Assembly: GCA_903863845.1 (NCBI GenBank)
Contig: CAIPDP010000041.1
Coordinates: forward strand, 1-43,902
From: an uncultured Mucilaginibacter sp.
GTDB taxonomy: Bacteria; Bacteroidota; Bacteroidia; Sphingobacteriales; Sphingobacteriaceae
Direction of reading: 5' to 3'
Length of the DNA: 43,902 nt
How positions within the stretch are numbered: position 1 is the first letter of the stretch; the number at the start of each line of letters is the position of its first letter. Position numbers and translations under genes: made by a program. Below the pieces are notes generated by a model, which saw only the letters and a list, made by a program, of their open reading frames with translations, did not search any database and was not told where the DNA came from. This document shows, piece by piece, positions 8,079-17,330 of the stretch.

Positions 8079-9734
8079 ATGAAATTACTTTTTACGAGAA
8101 CGGCTATAACGCTGATGGGTTTAAGTGCGTTATTGAGCAGTTGTAGTAAGCCAGAGAGATCGTCAAAAACCGGGATGGTTTATAACGATAAAAACAATGG
8201 CGGTTATGAACGTTTCAGACAGGCTCACCCGGCTCCGGGACCGGGCCTGGTTGCAATTGAAGGCGGTACATTTGTAATGGGCGGCAGTGCTGACCAGGAC
8301 GTCACCTTTGATTATAACAACGTTCGTCGCCGGGTAACTGTGCCATCTTTTTATATGGACGAAACCGAAGTATCTAACCAGGATTGGTTGGATTATATGC
8401 ACTGGATCGGTATCACATTTCCACAGGATCACAAATTATATTATGACGCAGTGCCTGACACCTTAGTTTGGCGTCGTCCATTATCCTATAACGACCCTTA
8501 CGTAGAAAACTACCTTCGTCACCCTGCCTTCCAGGACTATCCTGTTGTAGGTGTTAGCTGGGATCAGGCTCAGGAATATTGCACCTGGCGTACTGACCGT
8601 ATGAACGAAACTATCCTCCGTGAAACCGGCAGAATGGTTAGCTGGAAAGATGCAGCTGGTGGTGGTAAAGGCAAAGCAACAGCTGGTGCCGGCAAACCAG
8701 CAAACAAAGACCCTTTCAATACTGACATCTATTTAAACGGTCAATACAAAGGACAAGGCATCGATGGCAAAAAAATGATGCCGGATATTAGTCCTACAGC
8801 AACAGCGGGTACTGGTGCTAATGGTAAAGCAAACGCAAAACCTGTAAGGCCTGTTCGAATTGAAGACGGTATATTGAAGCAAAAATATCGTTTGCCTTCA
8901 GAAGCTGAATGGGAATATGCTGCCCTTTCGTTGATCGGTAATACCGAATTTGAAAATATCGACAATAACAAGATCTACCCATGGAATGGCCTGGGCGTAC
9001 GTTCAGCCAAACAAAAAACCCGTGGTTTGATCCTTGCCAACTTTAAACGTGGTTTAGGAGACAATATGGGCGTGGGCGGATACCTGAATGACAAGGCGGA
9101 AATAACTGCACCTGTAAGATCATATCCACCAAATGATTTTGGTTTATACCAAATGGCAGGCAACGTCAACGAATGGGTACAGGATACCTACCGCCAAACC
9201 TCGTTCGAAGAGTTTGAGGATTTTAACCCGTTCCGTGGTAACGAATACAAAGACAAACGCATGGCCGACATTAACAAAGGAACCTATGCAAAAGATAAAT
9301 ATGGCAAGCCGATCTTAGATCCTGCCAAGTCGAATAAAAAACTAACCTACGAGCAAATGATCGCCAATCAGCAGGCAACTGCCAATGGTGGAAATGGCGG
9401 CAACGGTGCGGCACCAGCTAATGCAACTGCTCCGGATGCTTCGGGTGCCAAGCCTTATAATCCCGATTTCCGTGGTGCGGCCGACTCGGTGAACAATTCG
9501 CTTTATGGTACAACAACATTGGTTAACGATAAATCGAAAGTTTACAAAGGTGGATCATGGAACGATATGGCTTTCTGGCTCAATCCGGCAACCCGTCGCT
9601 TTATGGATGAAGATGAATCGAGTGCTACAGTTGGCTTCCGTTGCGCGATGACAATGGTAGGTGCTCCGGAAATTAATCCGGCAGGCAAACCTCACTATTC
9701 GGTGAAAAAACCTAAAAATTATAAACCTCAATAA
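8079..9734 (+). CDS. gldJ: gliding motility / type IX secretion lipoprotein GldJ
   Basis: A 551-residue lipoprotein. The signal peptide ends in the lipobox LLSSC (Cys22), followed by KTGMVYNDKNNGGY, typical of GldJ. A formylglycine-generating-enzyme-like domain runs from VAIEGGTFVMGG (about 59) through KYRLPSEAEWEYAA (about 269) and YQMAGNVNEWVQD to VYKGGSWND and VGFRCAM near the end. It is interrupted by Gly/Ala/Lys-rich inserts (about 195-210 and 430-455). In Flavobacterium GldJ stabilises GldK and supports secretion and gliding. The fold is not expected to be catalytic here. It is divergent from porV. A strong terminator follows. Confidence 0.92.
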   Translation: MKLLFTRTAITLMGLSALLSSCSKPERSSKTGMVYNDKNNGGYERFRQAHPAPGPGLVAIEGGTFVMGGSADQDVTFDYNNVRRRVTVPSFYMDETEVSNQDWLDYMHWIGITFPQDHKLYYDAVPDTLVWRRPLSYNDPYVENYLRHPAFQDYPVVGVSWDQAQEYCTWRTDRMNETILRETGRMVSWKDAAGGGKGKATAGAGKPANKDPFNTDIYLNGQYKGQGIDGKKMMPDISPTATAGTGANGKANAKPVRPVRIEDGILKQKYRLPSEAEWEYAALSLIGNTEFENIDNNKIYPWNGLGVRSAKQKTRGLILANFKRGLGDNMGVGGYLNDKAEITAPVRSYPPNDFGLYQMAGNVNEWVQDTYRQTSFEEFEDFNPFRGNEYKDKRMADINKGTYAKDKYGKPILDPAKSNKKLTYEQMIANQQATANGGNGGNGAAPANATAPDASGAKPYNPDFRGAADSVNNSLYGTTTLVNDKSKVYKGGSWNDMAFWLNPATRRFMDEDESSATVGFRCAMTMVGAPEINPAGKPHYSVKKPKNYKPQ

Positions 9735-9749
9735 GGTTCTGATCAAACG

Positions 9750-9786
9750 AAAAAAGCCAACCCTTGATATTCCGGTTGGCTTTTTT
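9750..9786. terminator. bidirectional intrinsic terminator
   Basis: The stem GCCAACC (9756-9762) pairs with GGTTGGC (9774-9780). An A-run precedes it and six T follow, so it can end transcription on both strands. It sits between the convergent gldJ and biotin carrier genes. Confidence 0.92.
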
Positions 9787-9803
9787 CATTTAAAGTTATA
9801 GGA

Positions 9804-10301
9804 TCAAAATCCAATCAATACCTGCCCTTTTTCAACCTTATCTCCTTGCTTGATCTTTAATTTCTTTATCGTTCCGTCTGCCGGTGACTTAATGATATTT
9901 TCCATTTTCATTGCCTCGAGGATAAATAGGTTATCGCCTTTTGTAACTTCATTTCCTTCGGTTACAAATACCTTTAAAACCAATCCCGGCATCGGAGCTT
10001 TAACCTCGCTTACTTTTACACTATTCAGATTACTTAAGCCAAGCTTTTCCAGTAACAGATCGTACTGGTCTTTCGCTTCTACATAGTACAGGCTATCGTT
10101 TACCTTGATCACTGCTAACTTCGTATCCTTATCAAAACTGACCACCTCAGCGCTGTAAGAACCCAGGTTATAGATCAGGTGATAAACGGAAGGGCTCAGC
10201 TGCCTGATATCAGCATTAATTTCCTGATCATTGATGGTCAACTGCGTATCACGCTTTTCCAAACTGAAATCAAAACTGTTGTTAACTTTGATCTTATACA
10301 T
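9804..10301 (-). CDS. biotin carboxyl carrier protein (acyl-CoA carboxylase type)
   Basis: A 165-residue protein. The C-terminal half is a biotinyl/lipoyl domain with the attachment motif EAMKMEN (biotinylated Lys132) preceded by APMPG. The N-terminal half is the extension seen in Bacteroidota carriers of propionyl-CoA or acetyl-CoA carboxylases. Biotin ligase loads the lysine, and the domain then moves CO2 between carboxylase and carboxyltransferase subunits. No carboxylase or carboxyltransferase gene is adjacent, so its partner enzymes are encoded elsewhere. It is separated from the upstream DUF4159 gene by 128 bp of repeats and shares a terminator with gldJ. Confidence 0.9.
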   Translation of the reverse strand: MYKIKVNNSFDFSLEKRDTQLTINDQEINADIRQLSPSVYHLIYNLGSYSAEVVSFDKDTKLAVIKVNDSLYYVEAKDQYDLLLEKLGLSNLNSVKVSEVKAPMPGLVLKVFVTEGNEVTKGDNLFILEAMKMENIIKSPADGTIKKLKIKQGDKVEKGQVLIGF

Positions 10302-10351
10302 GATACTTCCTAAACTTTATTGAAAGATAGCCATTTAATACATCTCACCAA

Positions 10352-10421
10352 ATACCAGATAACTGATACCCAATACCTGATACCCATTACCTGATAACCA
10401 TTACCTGATAACCATTAACCA
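10352..10421. repeat. tandem 14-bp intergenic repeat, five units
   Basis: Five consecutive 14-bp units start at 10352, 10366, 10380, 10394 and 10408. The middle ones read ATACCCAATACCTG, ATACCCATTACCTG and ATAACCATTACCTG; the outer ones are degenerate. The array fills most of the gap between the DUF4159 and biotin carrier genes. It has no coding content and no CRISPR-like spacers. Confidence 0.85.
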
Positions 10422-10429
10422 ATAACTCC

Positions 10430-11089
10430 CTACTGCGTCATAGCATATTGCACCAGGTTAGCCCCCATTTTAAGGGCTTTGATGCGCGTTTCCTGTGTGT
10501 CGCCGGCATAAGTACCAAAATCTTCCCATCCATTACCCAGGTCGCACTGGTAATCATAAAAGCAAACCAGTCTGCCTTTATAGATCAGGCCGAACCCCTG
10601 AGCACGTTTGCCATCGTGTTCATGTACTTTCGGCAAGCCGTTTGGGAAATCATATTTTTGATGGTATATCGGGTAATTTAAAGGCAATTCAACAAAATCA
10701 AGCTCCGGAAATACCTTTTTCATCTCGCGCCTGATAAACTGATCGAGTCCGTAGTTATCACAAACATGCAGGAAACCACCACCTACCAGATATTTCCGCA
10801 AATTTTGGGCTTCCTGTTCCGAAAAGATCACATTACCGTGGCCGGTCATAAACACAAAGGGGTAATTGAACAATTGAGAGCTGCCAACCTCAACAACATC
10901 ATCTTCGGGCTGAAAATTAGTTTTAAGATTTTCATTACAAAATTTGATCAGATTAGCCAGGGCAGTCCGATCGCCATACCAGTCGCCTCCTCCGTTGTAT
11001 TTTAATTTCGCCATTTTATAGGTTGGCTGATTATTAAAGCTACTCAAGCTAACTAATGCGATCAGGGCAAATAAAATGATACCTTTCAT
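10430..11089 (-). CDS. DUF4159 family exported protein
   Basis: A 219-residue protein with a signal peptide (KGIILFALIALVSLSSF). The rest matches the DUF4159 family: KYNGGGDWYGDRTAL near the start, then PFVFMTGHGNVIFSE, then LRKYLVGGGFLHVCDN, a Rossmann-like arrangement similar to ThuA or glutaminase-like folds. No function is established. The length is normal for a single-domain member. Its ATG overlaps the rsmE stop codon by one base (TAATG), so the two are co-translated. It is the last gene before the repeat-filled gap. Confidence 0.85.
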   Translation of the reverse strand: MKGIILFALIALVSLSSFNNQPTYKMAKLKYNGGGDWYGDRTALANLIKFCNENLKTNFQPEDDVVEVGSSQLFNYPFVFMTGHGNVIFSEQEAQNLRKYLVGGGFLHVCDNYGLDQFIRREMKKVFPELDFVELPLNYPIYHQKYDFPNGLPKVHEHDGKRAQGFGLIYKGRLVCFYDYQCDLGNGWEDFGTYAGDTQETRIKALKMGANLVQYAMTQ

Positions 11090-11796
11090 TACCTGTTCAA
11101 AAAATTTACCTCAAAACACGCTTCCAAAGCAGCCGTCTCCGTTCTTAAACGGCTATTTCCTAAAGTTATGGCTTTAAAGCCATTATTTAATGCCTCATCA
11201 ATCTCTTTTGGCGTAAAATCTCCTTCTGGCCCGATCAATATCAAATAGTTGCCTTCTGTCTTAAGACATTCCTTTAATTCAAATTTTGATCCCGGTTCGC
11301 AATGGGCAATAAACTTTTGCCCCTCAAACGGCGCGGCAATTAATTTACTGAATAACAAGGGTTCATTTAAAACCGGGTGCCAGGCTTTGATCGACTGTTT
11401 CATTGCAGCGGTAATAATCTTGGCAAGTCGGTCTGTCTTAGCTTCTTTACGTTCAGAGCGTTGACAAATGATCAACGATAATTCGTCAATGCCAATTTCA
11501 GTTGCCTTCTCCAGGAACCATTCCAGTCTTTCGATATTCTTGGTTGGTGCTACTGCGATGTGCAGGTAGTGATTTCGTTTATTAAAATCTGGCAGTACTT
11601 CAAGGATCTTCAGTTGGGTTCGTTTGGGATGAGCATCTGTTATCCCGGCTGTATAAAAATTCCCCTTTCCATCAACCAGTTGAATTTTATCGCCGTTCTG
11701 CAGGCGTAACACCCTGACACAATGCTTACTTTCTTCTTCGCTCAGGTTGTAACTTTGGTCAGTAGCACTAATATCGGGTGTGTAAAACAATTGCAT
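11089..11796 (-). CDS. rsmE: 16S rRNA m3U1498 methyltransferase
   Basis: A 235-residue SPOUT-class methyltransferase that methylates N3 of U1498 in 16S rRNA using SAM. An N-terminal PUA-like part (HCVRVLRLQNGDKIQLVDGKG) precedes the trefoil-knot domain with LILIGPEGDFTPKEI (about 190) and LGNSRLRTETAALEA (about 212), which form the SAM site. The length is normal. Its start is 11 bp downstream of the CNNM protein's stop, and its stop overlaps the DUF4159 start, so it sits within an operon. Confidence 0.95.
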   Translation of the reverse strand: MQLFYTPDISATDQSYNLSEEESKHCVRVLRLQNGDKIQLVDGKGNFYTAGITDAHPKRTQLKILEVLPDFNKRNHYLHIAVAPTKNIERLEWFLEKATEIGIDELSLIICQRSERKEAKTDRLAKIITAAMKQSIKAWHPVLNEPLLFSKLIAAPFEGQKFIAHCEPGSKFELKECLKTEGNYLILIGPEGDFTPKEIDEALNNGFKAITLGNSRLRTETAALEACFEVNFLNR

Positions 11797-11807
11797 TGAA
11801 GCAGGTT

Positions 11808-13148
11808 TTAGTGCAGGTCGATCGTATCTTCTTCGTTTAGTAAAAGTTCGAGTTTAACCGACTCGATATTTTGATCAGATTTTTTTAGGATAGTAATATT
11901 ATAGCCATTTGATTCGATACGGTCACCTACGTCAGGTATCTTTCCAAATACATCCCCCAGCCAGCCGGATACAGTATCAAAATCACCATCTTCAGGCAAA
12001 TCATGGGGCAAATGACTATTTACATCATATATCGGAGCCAATGCGTTGACAATAAATTCGGCGTCATTTACCTTTTCAACAATAGGCTTTTCTTCATCAT
12101 ATTCATCCTGTATGTCACCTACCAGCTCTTCCACGATGTCTTCTAAGGTTATCATGCCTGCAGTTCCACCAAACTCATCCAAAACTATCGCTATCTGAAT
12201 ACGCTTTTGCTTAAGCTCAGCCATCAAATCATTGATCTTCTTGGTCTCAGGAACAAAATAAGGTTTACGGATGATATCCTTTAAAATAAATTCCTGCTTG
12301 TGTGCCAAAAGCGGAAGTATATCTTTTGCATGCACAACGCCGATTATTTTATCAATAGTTTCTTCGTAAACCGGCATCCGCGAATAACCTTCGGTGATCA
12401 AAGTTTGTATCAGGTCATCCTTTTCGGTGTCTATTTCTACACCGGATATTTTTGTCCGGGGCACCATGATATTTTTAACAACACGTTCGTTAAAATCAAA
12501 CACGTTCTGGATCAATTCGTGCTCAGTTGAGTCGATAGCGCCAGTTTCCTTACCCTGATCGAGTAGGTATTGCAGTTCTTCGGAACTGTGATGCGCTTCG
12601 CTGCCTGGGGCTGCATTGAGTCCTAAACTCCTCAGGATAAGCGAAGCAAAGCCGTTTAAAAACCAAATAAATGGTCTGAAAATAAAATAAAAGAATCTTA
12701 AAGGTACGGCGATCGCCATTAACGTGCGGGCCGAACGTTGAATCGCAATAGATTTAGGTGCAAGTTCGCCAAATACGATATGTAAAATGGTTATAAAAAC
12801 AAACGCAACGATATGGCTGGTATTGATAACAGCTTCTGAATTGATCACTACGCCCAATCCTGCAAAAGCTTTCAGCATCAGCTTGGTTACAACTTCCTGC
12901 CCTGCCCAGCCTAATCCTAGTGAAGCAATAGTAATACCAGTTTGGGTAGCAGCCAGATAACCATCAAGGTTGGCCATGATGCTTTTTGCAATTTTGGCAG
13001 TATTACTACCCGCCTGCGCCTTGATCTCGAGCTGGGAACCCCGGACCCTGACCATAGCAAATTCTGCGGCTACAAAAAAACCGTTCAGGAATACCAGGAA
13101 AACCGTGAGTAATATGTAATATTCGTTGATCTCTAAGCTAGGGGCCAT
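11808..13148 (-). CDS. CNNM/CBS domain membrane protein (hemolysin C / CorC family)
   Basis: A 446-residue protein. An N-terminal DUF21 (CNNM) membrane domain with about four helices (1-190) is followed by a CBS pair (about 215-335, VKNIMVPRTKI, GYSRMPVYEETIDKIIGVVHAKD, IAIVLDEFGGTAGMITLED). A C-terminal CorC_HlyC domain (about 350-440) includes GDFDTVSGWLG. Relatives act in magnesium/cobalt efflux. The Bacteroidota gliding protein GldE belongs to the same family, but the usual gldD or ssb neighbours are absent, so I do not call it GldE. It starts 8 bp after the pyrophosphatase gene. Confidence 0.88.
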   Translation of the reverse strand: MAPSLEINEYYILLTVFLVFLNGFFVAAEFAMVRVRGSQLEIKAQAGSNTAKIAKSIMANLDGYLAATQTGITIASLGLGWAGQEVVTKLMLKAFAGLGVVINSEAVINTSHIVAFVFITILHIVFGELAPKSIAIQRSARTLMAIAVPLRFFYFIFRPFIWFLNGFASLILRSLGLNAAPGSEAHHSSEELQYLLDQGKETGAIDSTEHELIQNVFDFNERVVKNIMVPRTKISGVEIDTEKDDLIQTLITEGYSRMPVYEETIDKIIGVVHAKDILPLLAHKQEFILKDIIRKPYFVPETKKINDLMAELKQKRIQIAIVLDEFGGTAGMITLEDIVEELVGDIQDEYDEEKPIVEKVNDAEFIVNALAPIYDVNSHLPHDLPEDGDFDTVSGWLGDVFGKIPDVGDRIESNGYNITILKKSDQNIESVKLELLLNEEDTIDLH

Positions 13149-13156
13149 TGATAAAT

Positions 13157-13702
13157 TTATTGATACGACGGGAAGGTGGATTTATAAAGCTCCAAACTTT
13201 CGTTGATCACTTTATGCGCATAGCGCATCCCGAGCAGGTGCTCAATCGTCACATTCTTACCTTCCAGCTTTTTATAGTCCTGAAAAAACCTGACAATTTC
13301 CTTCATGGCATGCGGAGGCAATTCATTGAGGTCGTTGATATAGTTGACAGACATGTCGTTCTTCGCAACAGCAATAATTTTGTCATCTTGCTCACCATTG
13401 TCAACCATGTGCATCACGCCGATAACTTTGGCTTCGATGATCGACATAGGAAACACGTCAACCGAACAAAGCACCAGAATATCAAGCGGGTCATGGTCAT
13501 CGCAATAAGTTTGCGGAATGAAACCATAGTTAGCAGGATACATTACTGAAGAAAAAAGAACACGGTCTAATTTTAAAAGACCCGAATCTTTGTCAATTTC
13601 ATATTTTGCTTTTGAGCCCTTCGGTATTTCGATGATAGCATGTACTACATCAGGGATGTTTTCGCCAGGAGAAACCTGGTGCCAGGGATGTTGTGTACTC
13701 AT
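13157..13702 (-). CDS. ppa: soluble inorganic pyrophosphatase (family I)
   Basis: A 181-residue family I pyrophosphatase that splits PPi to two phosphates and drives biosynthetic reactions forward. It shows [20 protein letters not shown] (about 55-74), with the metal-binding aspartates of the DxDPxD-type motif, and the substrate-binding [13 protein letters not shown] near 25. The length is normal. It lies tightly between the DedA gene (25 bp) and the CNNM gene (8 bp) on the same strand. Confidence 0.97.
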   Translation of the reverse strand: MSTQHPWHQVSPGENIPDVVHAIIEIPKGSKAKYEIDKDSGLLKLDRVLFSSVMYPANYGFIPQTYCDDHDPLDILVLCSVDVFPMSIIEAKVIGVMHMVDNGEQDDKIIAVAKNDMSVNYINDLNELPPHAMKEIVRFFQDYKKLEGKNVTIEHLLGMRYAHKVINESLELYKSTFPSYQ

Positions 13703-13727
13703 TTTTACTTTAGATAGATATTTAATA

Positions 13728-14372
13728 TTATTCCCCCTTCACTTCCTTAGCAAATTTGCTTTTGATAAAGGCAACAACAAGGGGAGCAGTTGTGATAATG
13801 ATCAGGCCAATTACAACATATTTCAAATAATATTTGATCTCTTCGGGATATCTTCGTCCCAAAAAAAAACCGGTCAGCGTTAAGGTTATTACCCATGCTA
13901 CGCTGCCAATAATATTATAAATAGTGAACTTCCTGATGTTCAACCTAACTACACCTGCAAAGATAGGTGCAAAAGTTCTAATAATCGGAAAAAATCTGCC
14001 CAGAACCAGAGCCATACCACCATATCGTGCATAAAATGCCTCCGCCATGGTTACGTAACGCTTTTTGAAAAAGAGTGATTCGTTTCGTTTAAACAATACT
14101 GGTCCAGTTCTGTAACCAAACCAATAGCCCGCATAATTACCCAATACGCCTGCTGCAATTAACGATAATACCAGTACAGCGATAGGCATATGTAAAACAC
14201 CCATAGCGCAAAGCAAACCAGCAAGTACAAGTAAGTAGTCGCCAGGCAAAAAGAATCCAAAGAACAAACCTGTTTCGGCAAAAACTACTAAAAGCAAAAG
14301 GAAAAAGCCGCCCTTTCTGATGATGGAGTGCGCGTCTGTTAAATTTTGAAGATGATCCCAGAATTGTTCCAT
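13728..14372 (-). CDS. DedA family membrane protein
   Basis: A 214-residue polytopic protein of the DedA/SNARE-associated family. Its features are [17 protein letters not shown] (about 40-56), [14 protein letters not shown] (about 79-92) and a [17 protein letters not shown] stretch (about 121-137), which form the re-entrant core. DedA proteins are linked to proton-dependent flipping of undecaprenyl phosphate or phospholipids. It lies 58 bp downstream of nuoN and 25 bp upstream of ppa, all on the minus strand. The exact substrate cannot be read from the sequence. Confidence 0.9.
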   Translation of the reverse strand: MEQFWDHLQNLTDAHSIIRKGGFFLLLLVVFAETGLFFGFFLPGDYLLVLAGLLCAMGVLHMPIAVLVLSLIAAGVLGNYAGYWFGYRTGPVLFKRNESLFFKKRYVTMAEAFYARYGGMALVLGRFFPIIRTFAPIFAGVVRLNIRKFTIYNIIGSVAWVITLTLTGFFLGRRYPEEIKYYLKYVVIGLIIITTAPLVVAFIKSKFAKEVKGE

Positions 14373-14430
14373 TCACTATCTTCGTAAAATTACTAATATA
14401 AAATGAATTAATTAGTAAGTAGTCAATGGA

Positions 14431-15813
14431 TTAAATGAGGTTAGCAATGAAGCCGGGGCAGATACCCACGAAGATCGTTATCGCTGCCGAAAGGCCCAGA
14501 ACAAAGGTGAAATAGCGTGGTACCAGCACCTCGTCGCGTTCAGTATCTCTGAAATACATAGCAATGATCACTTTGAAATAGTAGAAGATGCTAATGATAG
14601 CATTAACCACTGCCAATAAAACCAGTGTTGTATGGTATTGTGCTAAAGCGCCCGAGAACATAAAAAACTTACCGATAAAGCCTGCCGTCAAAGGTATACC
14701 AGCTAATGACAACATAGCGATGGTAAGGACGAGAGCCAGGAAAGGGTTCTTTTTAGCCAGGCCATTGAATGCTTCAAAATTATCGGTACCTGATTGTTGG
14801 TGAACCAAAATCAATGCCCCAAAAGCAATAATAGATGCGATGGAATAGGCGGTTGAATATATAAATACCGAGTTAGCCGAACCTGAGCCCAGAGCAACTA
14901 TCGCAAACAACAGATAGCCTGCATGGGAAATACTCGAATATGCAAGCATCCGTTTAAAACTATGCTGGAATAGTGCGGTTATATTTCCTACAAACAAAGT
15001 TACAATTGTAATGATTAGCAGCGTAGGCATCCAGAAATCTGATAATGGACCGAAGCAGGTTGCAAATAAGCGCAGGAATGCAGCAAATGCTGCTGTCTTA
15101 GCAACCGTCGACATAAAAGCTGTGATCAGCGTTGGTGAACCTTCATATACATCCGGAGTCCAGAAATGAAACGGTGCCGCACCTACTTTAAAACACAGGC
15201 CAACGATGATCAACAGGATACCGGTATAAAACATTGGATCAATTTTAGTCTGAGCGACAACCCAATTGTGTATTGCTTCCAGACTGAATGAACCTGAAGC
15301 GCCATAGATCAATGCGATACCAAACAACAAAAATCCGGTCGAAAAGGCTCCCATCAGGAAGTATTTGAGCGATGCCTCGTTTGAGGCGAAATCGTTTTTC
15401 TTGATACCTGCCAGAATGTAAAGGCTTACAGACATGATCTCGATACCAACAAACAGCATTGTAAGGTTATAGTAAGAAACCATTACGATGATACCCGCAA
15501 GCGAAAACAAAATGATAGCATAATATTCCGCAACATGCGAGCTGATCCTTTCAAAGTATTCTTTCGAAAGCAGCAGTATCAACAGTGTTGATACAATAGT
15601 TATAGTAGAAAAAGCAACAGCGAAATTATCAAATTTCATCATCGAATGGTAGATCGGGAGGGCACTATCAGTTGTCGTCCAGGTCGCGATTGCCAACCCA
15701 AGTGCTACCAGCAAACCAATTACAGTTACTGGCAATAAAGCTTTATTTGCTTTATATAAACCTAAATACAAAAGCAGTATTGGTAAAACAGACAGTAGTA
15801 TTAAGGTATTCAT
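14431..15813 (-). CDS. nuoN: NADH-quinone oxidoreductase subunit N
   Basis: A 460-residue polytopic protein with the proton-antiporter-like fold (about 14 helices). It shows the NuoN pattern FVGIEIMSVSLYILAG (about 125-140), KVGAAPFHFWTPDVYEGSP (about 210-228) and the helix-12 stretch SLAGIPLTAGFIGKFFMF. It pumps protons as part of the complex I membrane arm. It follows nuoM with 2 bp between them and is the last nuo gene before the DedA and ppa genes. Confidence 0.96.
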   Translation of the reverse strand: MNTLILLSVLPILLLYLGLYKANKALLPVTVIGLLVALGLAIATWTTTDSALPIYHSMMKFDNFAVAFSTITIVSTLLILLLSKEYFERISSHVAEYYAIILFSLAGIIVMVSYYNLTMLFVGIEIMSVSLYILAGIKKNDFASNEASLKYFLMGAFSTGFLLFGIALIYGASGSFSLEAIHNWVVAQTKIDPMFYTGILLIIVGLCFKVGAAPFHFWTPDVYEGSPTLITAFMSTVAKTAAFAAFLRLFATCFGPLSDFWMPTLLIITIVTLFVGNITALFQHSFKRMLAYSSISHAGYLLFAIVALGSGSANSVFIYSTAYSIASIIAFGALILVHQQSGTDNFEAFNGLAKKNPFLALVLTIAMLSLAGIPLTAGFIGKFFMFSGALAQYHTTLVLLAVVNAIISIFYYFKVIIAMYFRDTERDEVLVPRYFTFVLGLSAAITIFVGICPGFIANLI

Positions 15814-15815
15814 AT

Positions 15816-17306
15816 TTATTTAACTGGCTTAAAATTAGATTGTAGTGTATTGATCAACTGGCTCACTGAAGCATCTGACAAATGCAAAATAGGTTGCGGA
15901 TAAACGCCAATTACGATAATTAAAACGCAAATTATACCCAATACCAGTGTTTCGGACCCGCTGATATCTGTAAAAGTGCTGGTTAATGCATTAGTTTCGC
16001 CCTGCATAACAGCCTTGTACATCCGTAACATATATACCGCACCAAATATGATGGTCAGACCTGCAAAAGCAGCAAACCAGATATTATACTGAAATACAGC
16101 ATTAAGCAATAAAAACTCTCCGATGAATCCGTTTGTAAGCGGTAGTGCAACTGTACCTAACACAATGATCAAAAATGCGATTGCAAATTTCGGTGCAAAT
16201 TTCGCTATGCCACCCAATTGATCAAGTTCACGGGTTTTAAGACGGCTGATGATGATATCCCAGATAAAGAACAAACCAACTACGTTGATACCATGGTTAA
16301 GCATTTGTATCAATGCACCCTGCAATGCTTTCGACGACCAAATGAAACCGCTAAAGGGGTTATAAAAGGTGAATAAAGCCGCCGCAATAAGTCCGACGTG
16401 TGCAATAGATGAGTAAGCTACCAAACGTTTGCCATCCTTTTGTTTGAATGCGATGACCGAAGCATAAACAATACCAATAACAGAAAGCGTCAACGCGGTA
16501 AGTCCCCATTGCTGTACACCAAGGGGCGCTATTGGGATCAACCAGCGTATCACACCATAAATACCCATTTTTAGCATGATACCCGCGAGCAGCATAGTTC
16601 CGGCTGTTGGCGCCTCGGTATAAGTATCGGGCTGCCAGGTGTGGAACGGGAATATCGGCATCTTAATAGCGAAAGCCAGGAAGAATGCCCAAAATATCCA
16701 ACTTTGGTGCTGCGCATCAAGGTGCAAATTGTAAAAATGGCTCAGATCGTATGTTGAGGCAGGATCTTGCATGTGCAAATAGATGATGCCCAACAGCATA
16801 AATAAGGATCCTGAAAAAGTGTAGATGAAAAACTTAATGGTAACTTTTATGCGATTCTCTCCGCCCCACAATGCGCTGATGAAGTAGATCGGTATCAACG
16901 CTACTTCCCACCCTACGTAAAACAAAAAGCCGTCGAGCGCTGTAAAAACAACCAATAAACCAGCCTGCATGAACAGGATCAGGGCATAAAAAACAGCGGC
17001 ATTTTTATACTGATGTTTATACGTACTCAGGATGATGAGCGGCACCAGTAAGGTGGTTAAGATCACCATGATCATGCTGATACCATCAATACCCGCGTTG
17101 AAATAAATTCCCGCCCGGTTCAACCAGGGAGCAACAACAGTAAACTGTTCCTGGGCATTGGGTACAAACTTTGATAGAAAATAACCTGTCAACGCCAACT
17201 CAGCCAGGGCGAAAGCCAGCGCACCATATTTAGCAGTTTCATTTTTCAAAAATAAAACAACAAGTGCTGCTATAACCGGTAAAAAAATTAAAATACTAAC
17301 TGTCAT
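15816..17306 (-). CDS. nuoM: NADH-quinone oxidoreductase subunit M
   Basis: A 496-residue antiporter-like proton-pumping subunit of complex I. It has GWEVALIPIYFISALWGG (about 132-149), AFAIKMPIFPFHTWQPDTYT (about 211-230) and LKMGIYGVIRWLIP (about 247-260), with the conserved helix-embedded Glu and Lys residues. The length matches the family. It begins 24 bp after nuoL and runs into nuoN with 2 bp between. Confidence 0.97.
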   Translation of the reverse strand: MTVSILIFLPVIAALVVLFLKNETAKYGALAFALAELALTGYFLSKFVPNAQEQFTVVAPWLNRAGIYFNAGIDGISMIMVILTTLLVPLIILSTYKHQYKNAAVFYALILFMQAGLLVVFTALDGFLFYVGWEVALIPIYFISALWGGENRIKVTIKFFIYTFSGSLFMLLGIIYLHMQDPASTYDLSHFYNLHLDAQHQSWIFWAFFLAFAIKMPIFPFHTWQPDTYTEAPTAGTMLLAGIMLKMGIYGVIRWLIPIAPLGVQQWGLTALTLSVIGIVYASVIAFKQKDGKRLVAYSSIAHVGLIAAALFTFYNPFSGFIWSSKALQGALIQMLNHGINVVGLFFIWDIIISRLKTRELDQLGGIAKFAPKFAIAFLIIVLGTVALPLTNGFIGEFLLLNAVFQYNIWFAAFAGLTIIFGAVYMLRMYKAVMQGETNALTSTFTDISGSETLVLGIICVLIIVIGVYPQPILHLSDASVSQLINTLQSNFKPVK

Positions 17307-17330
17307 CTTTTTAACTGTAAACGCTTATTG

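Noticed and set aside
11808..13148. Naming the CNNM/CBS protein GldE
   Set aside because: GldE belongs to the same family, but no gldD or ssb is near and I see no diagnostic motif.
13148..13549. 133-codon plus-strand frame opposite ppa
   Set aside because: It lies antisense inside a clear pyrophosphatase gene, has no recognisable domain and reads as a shadow of ppa codons.
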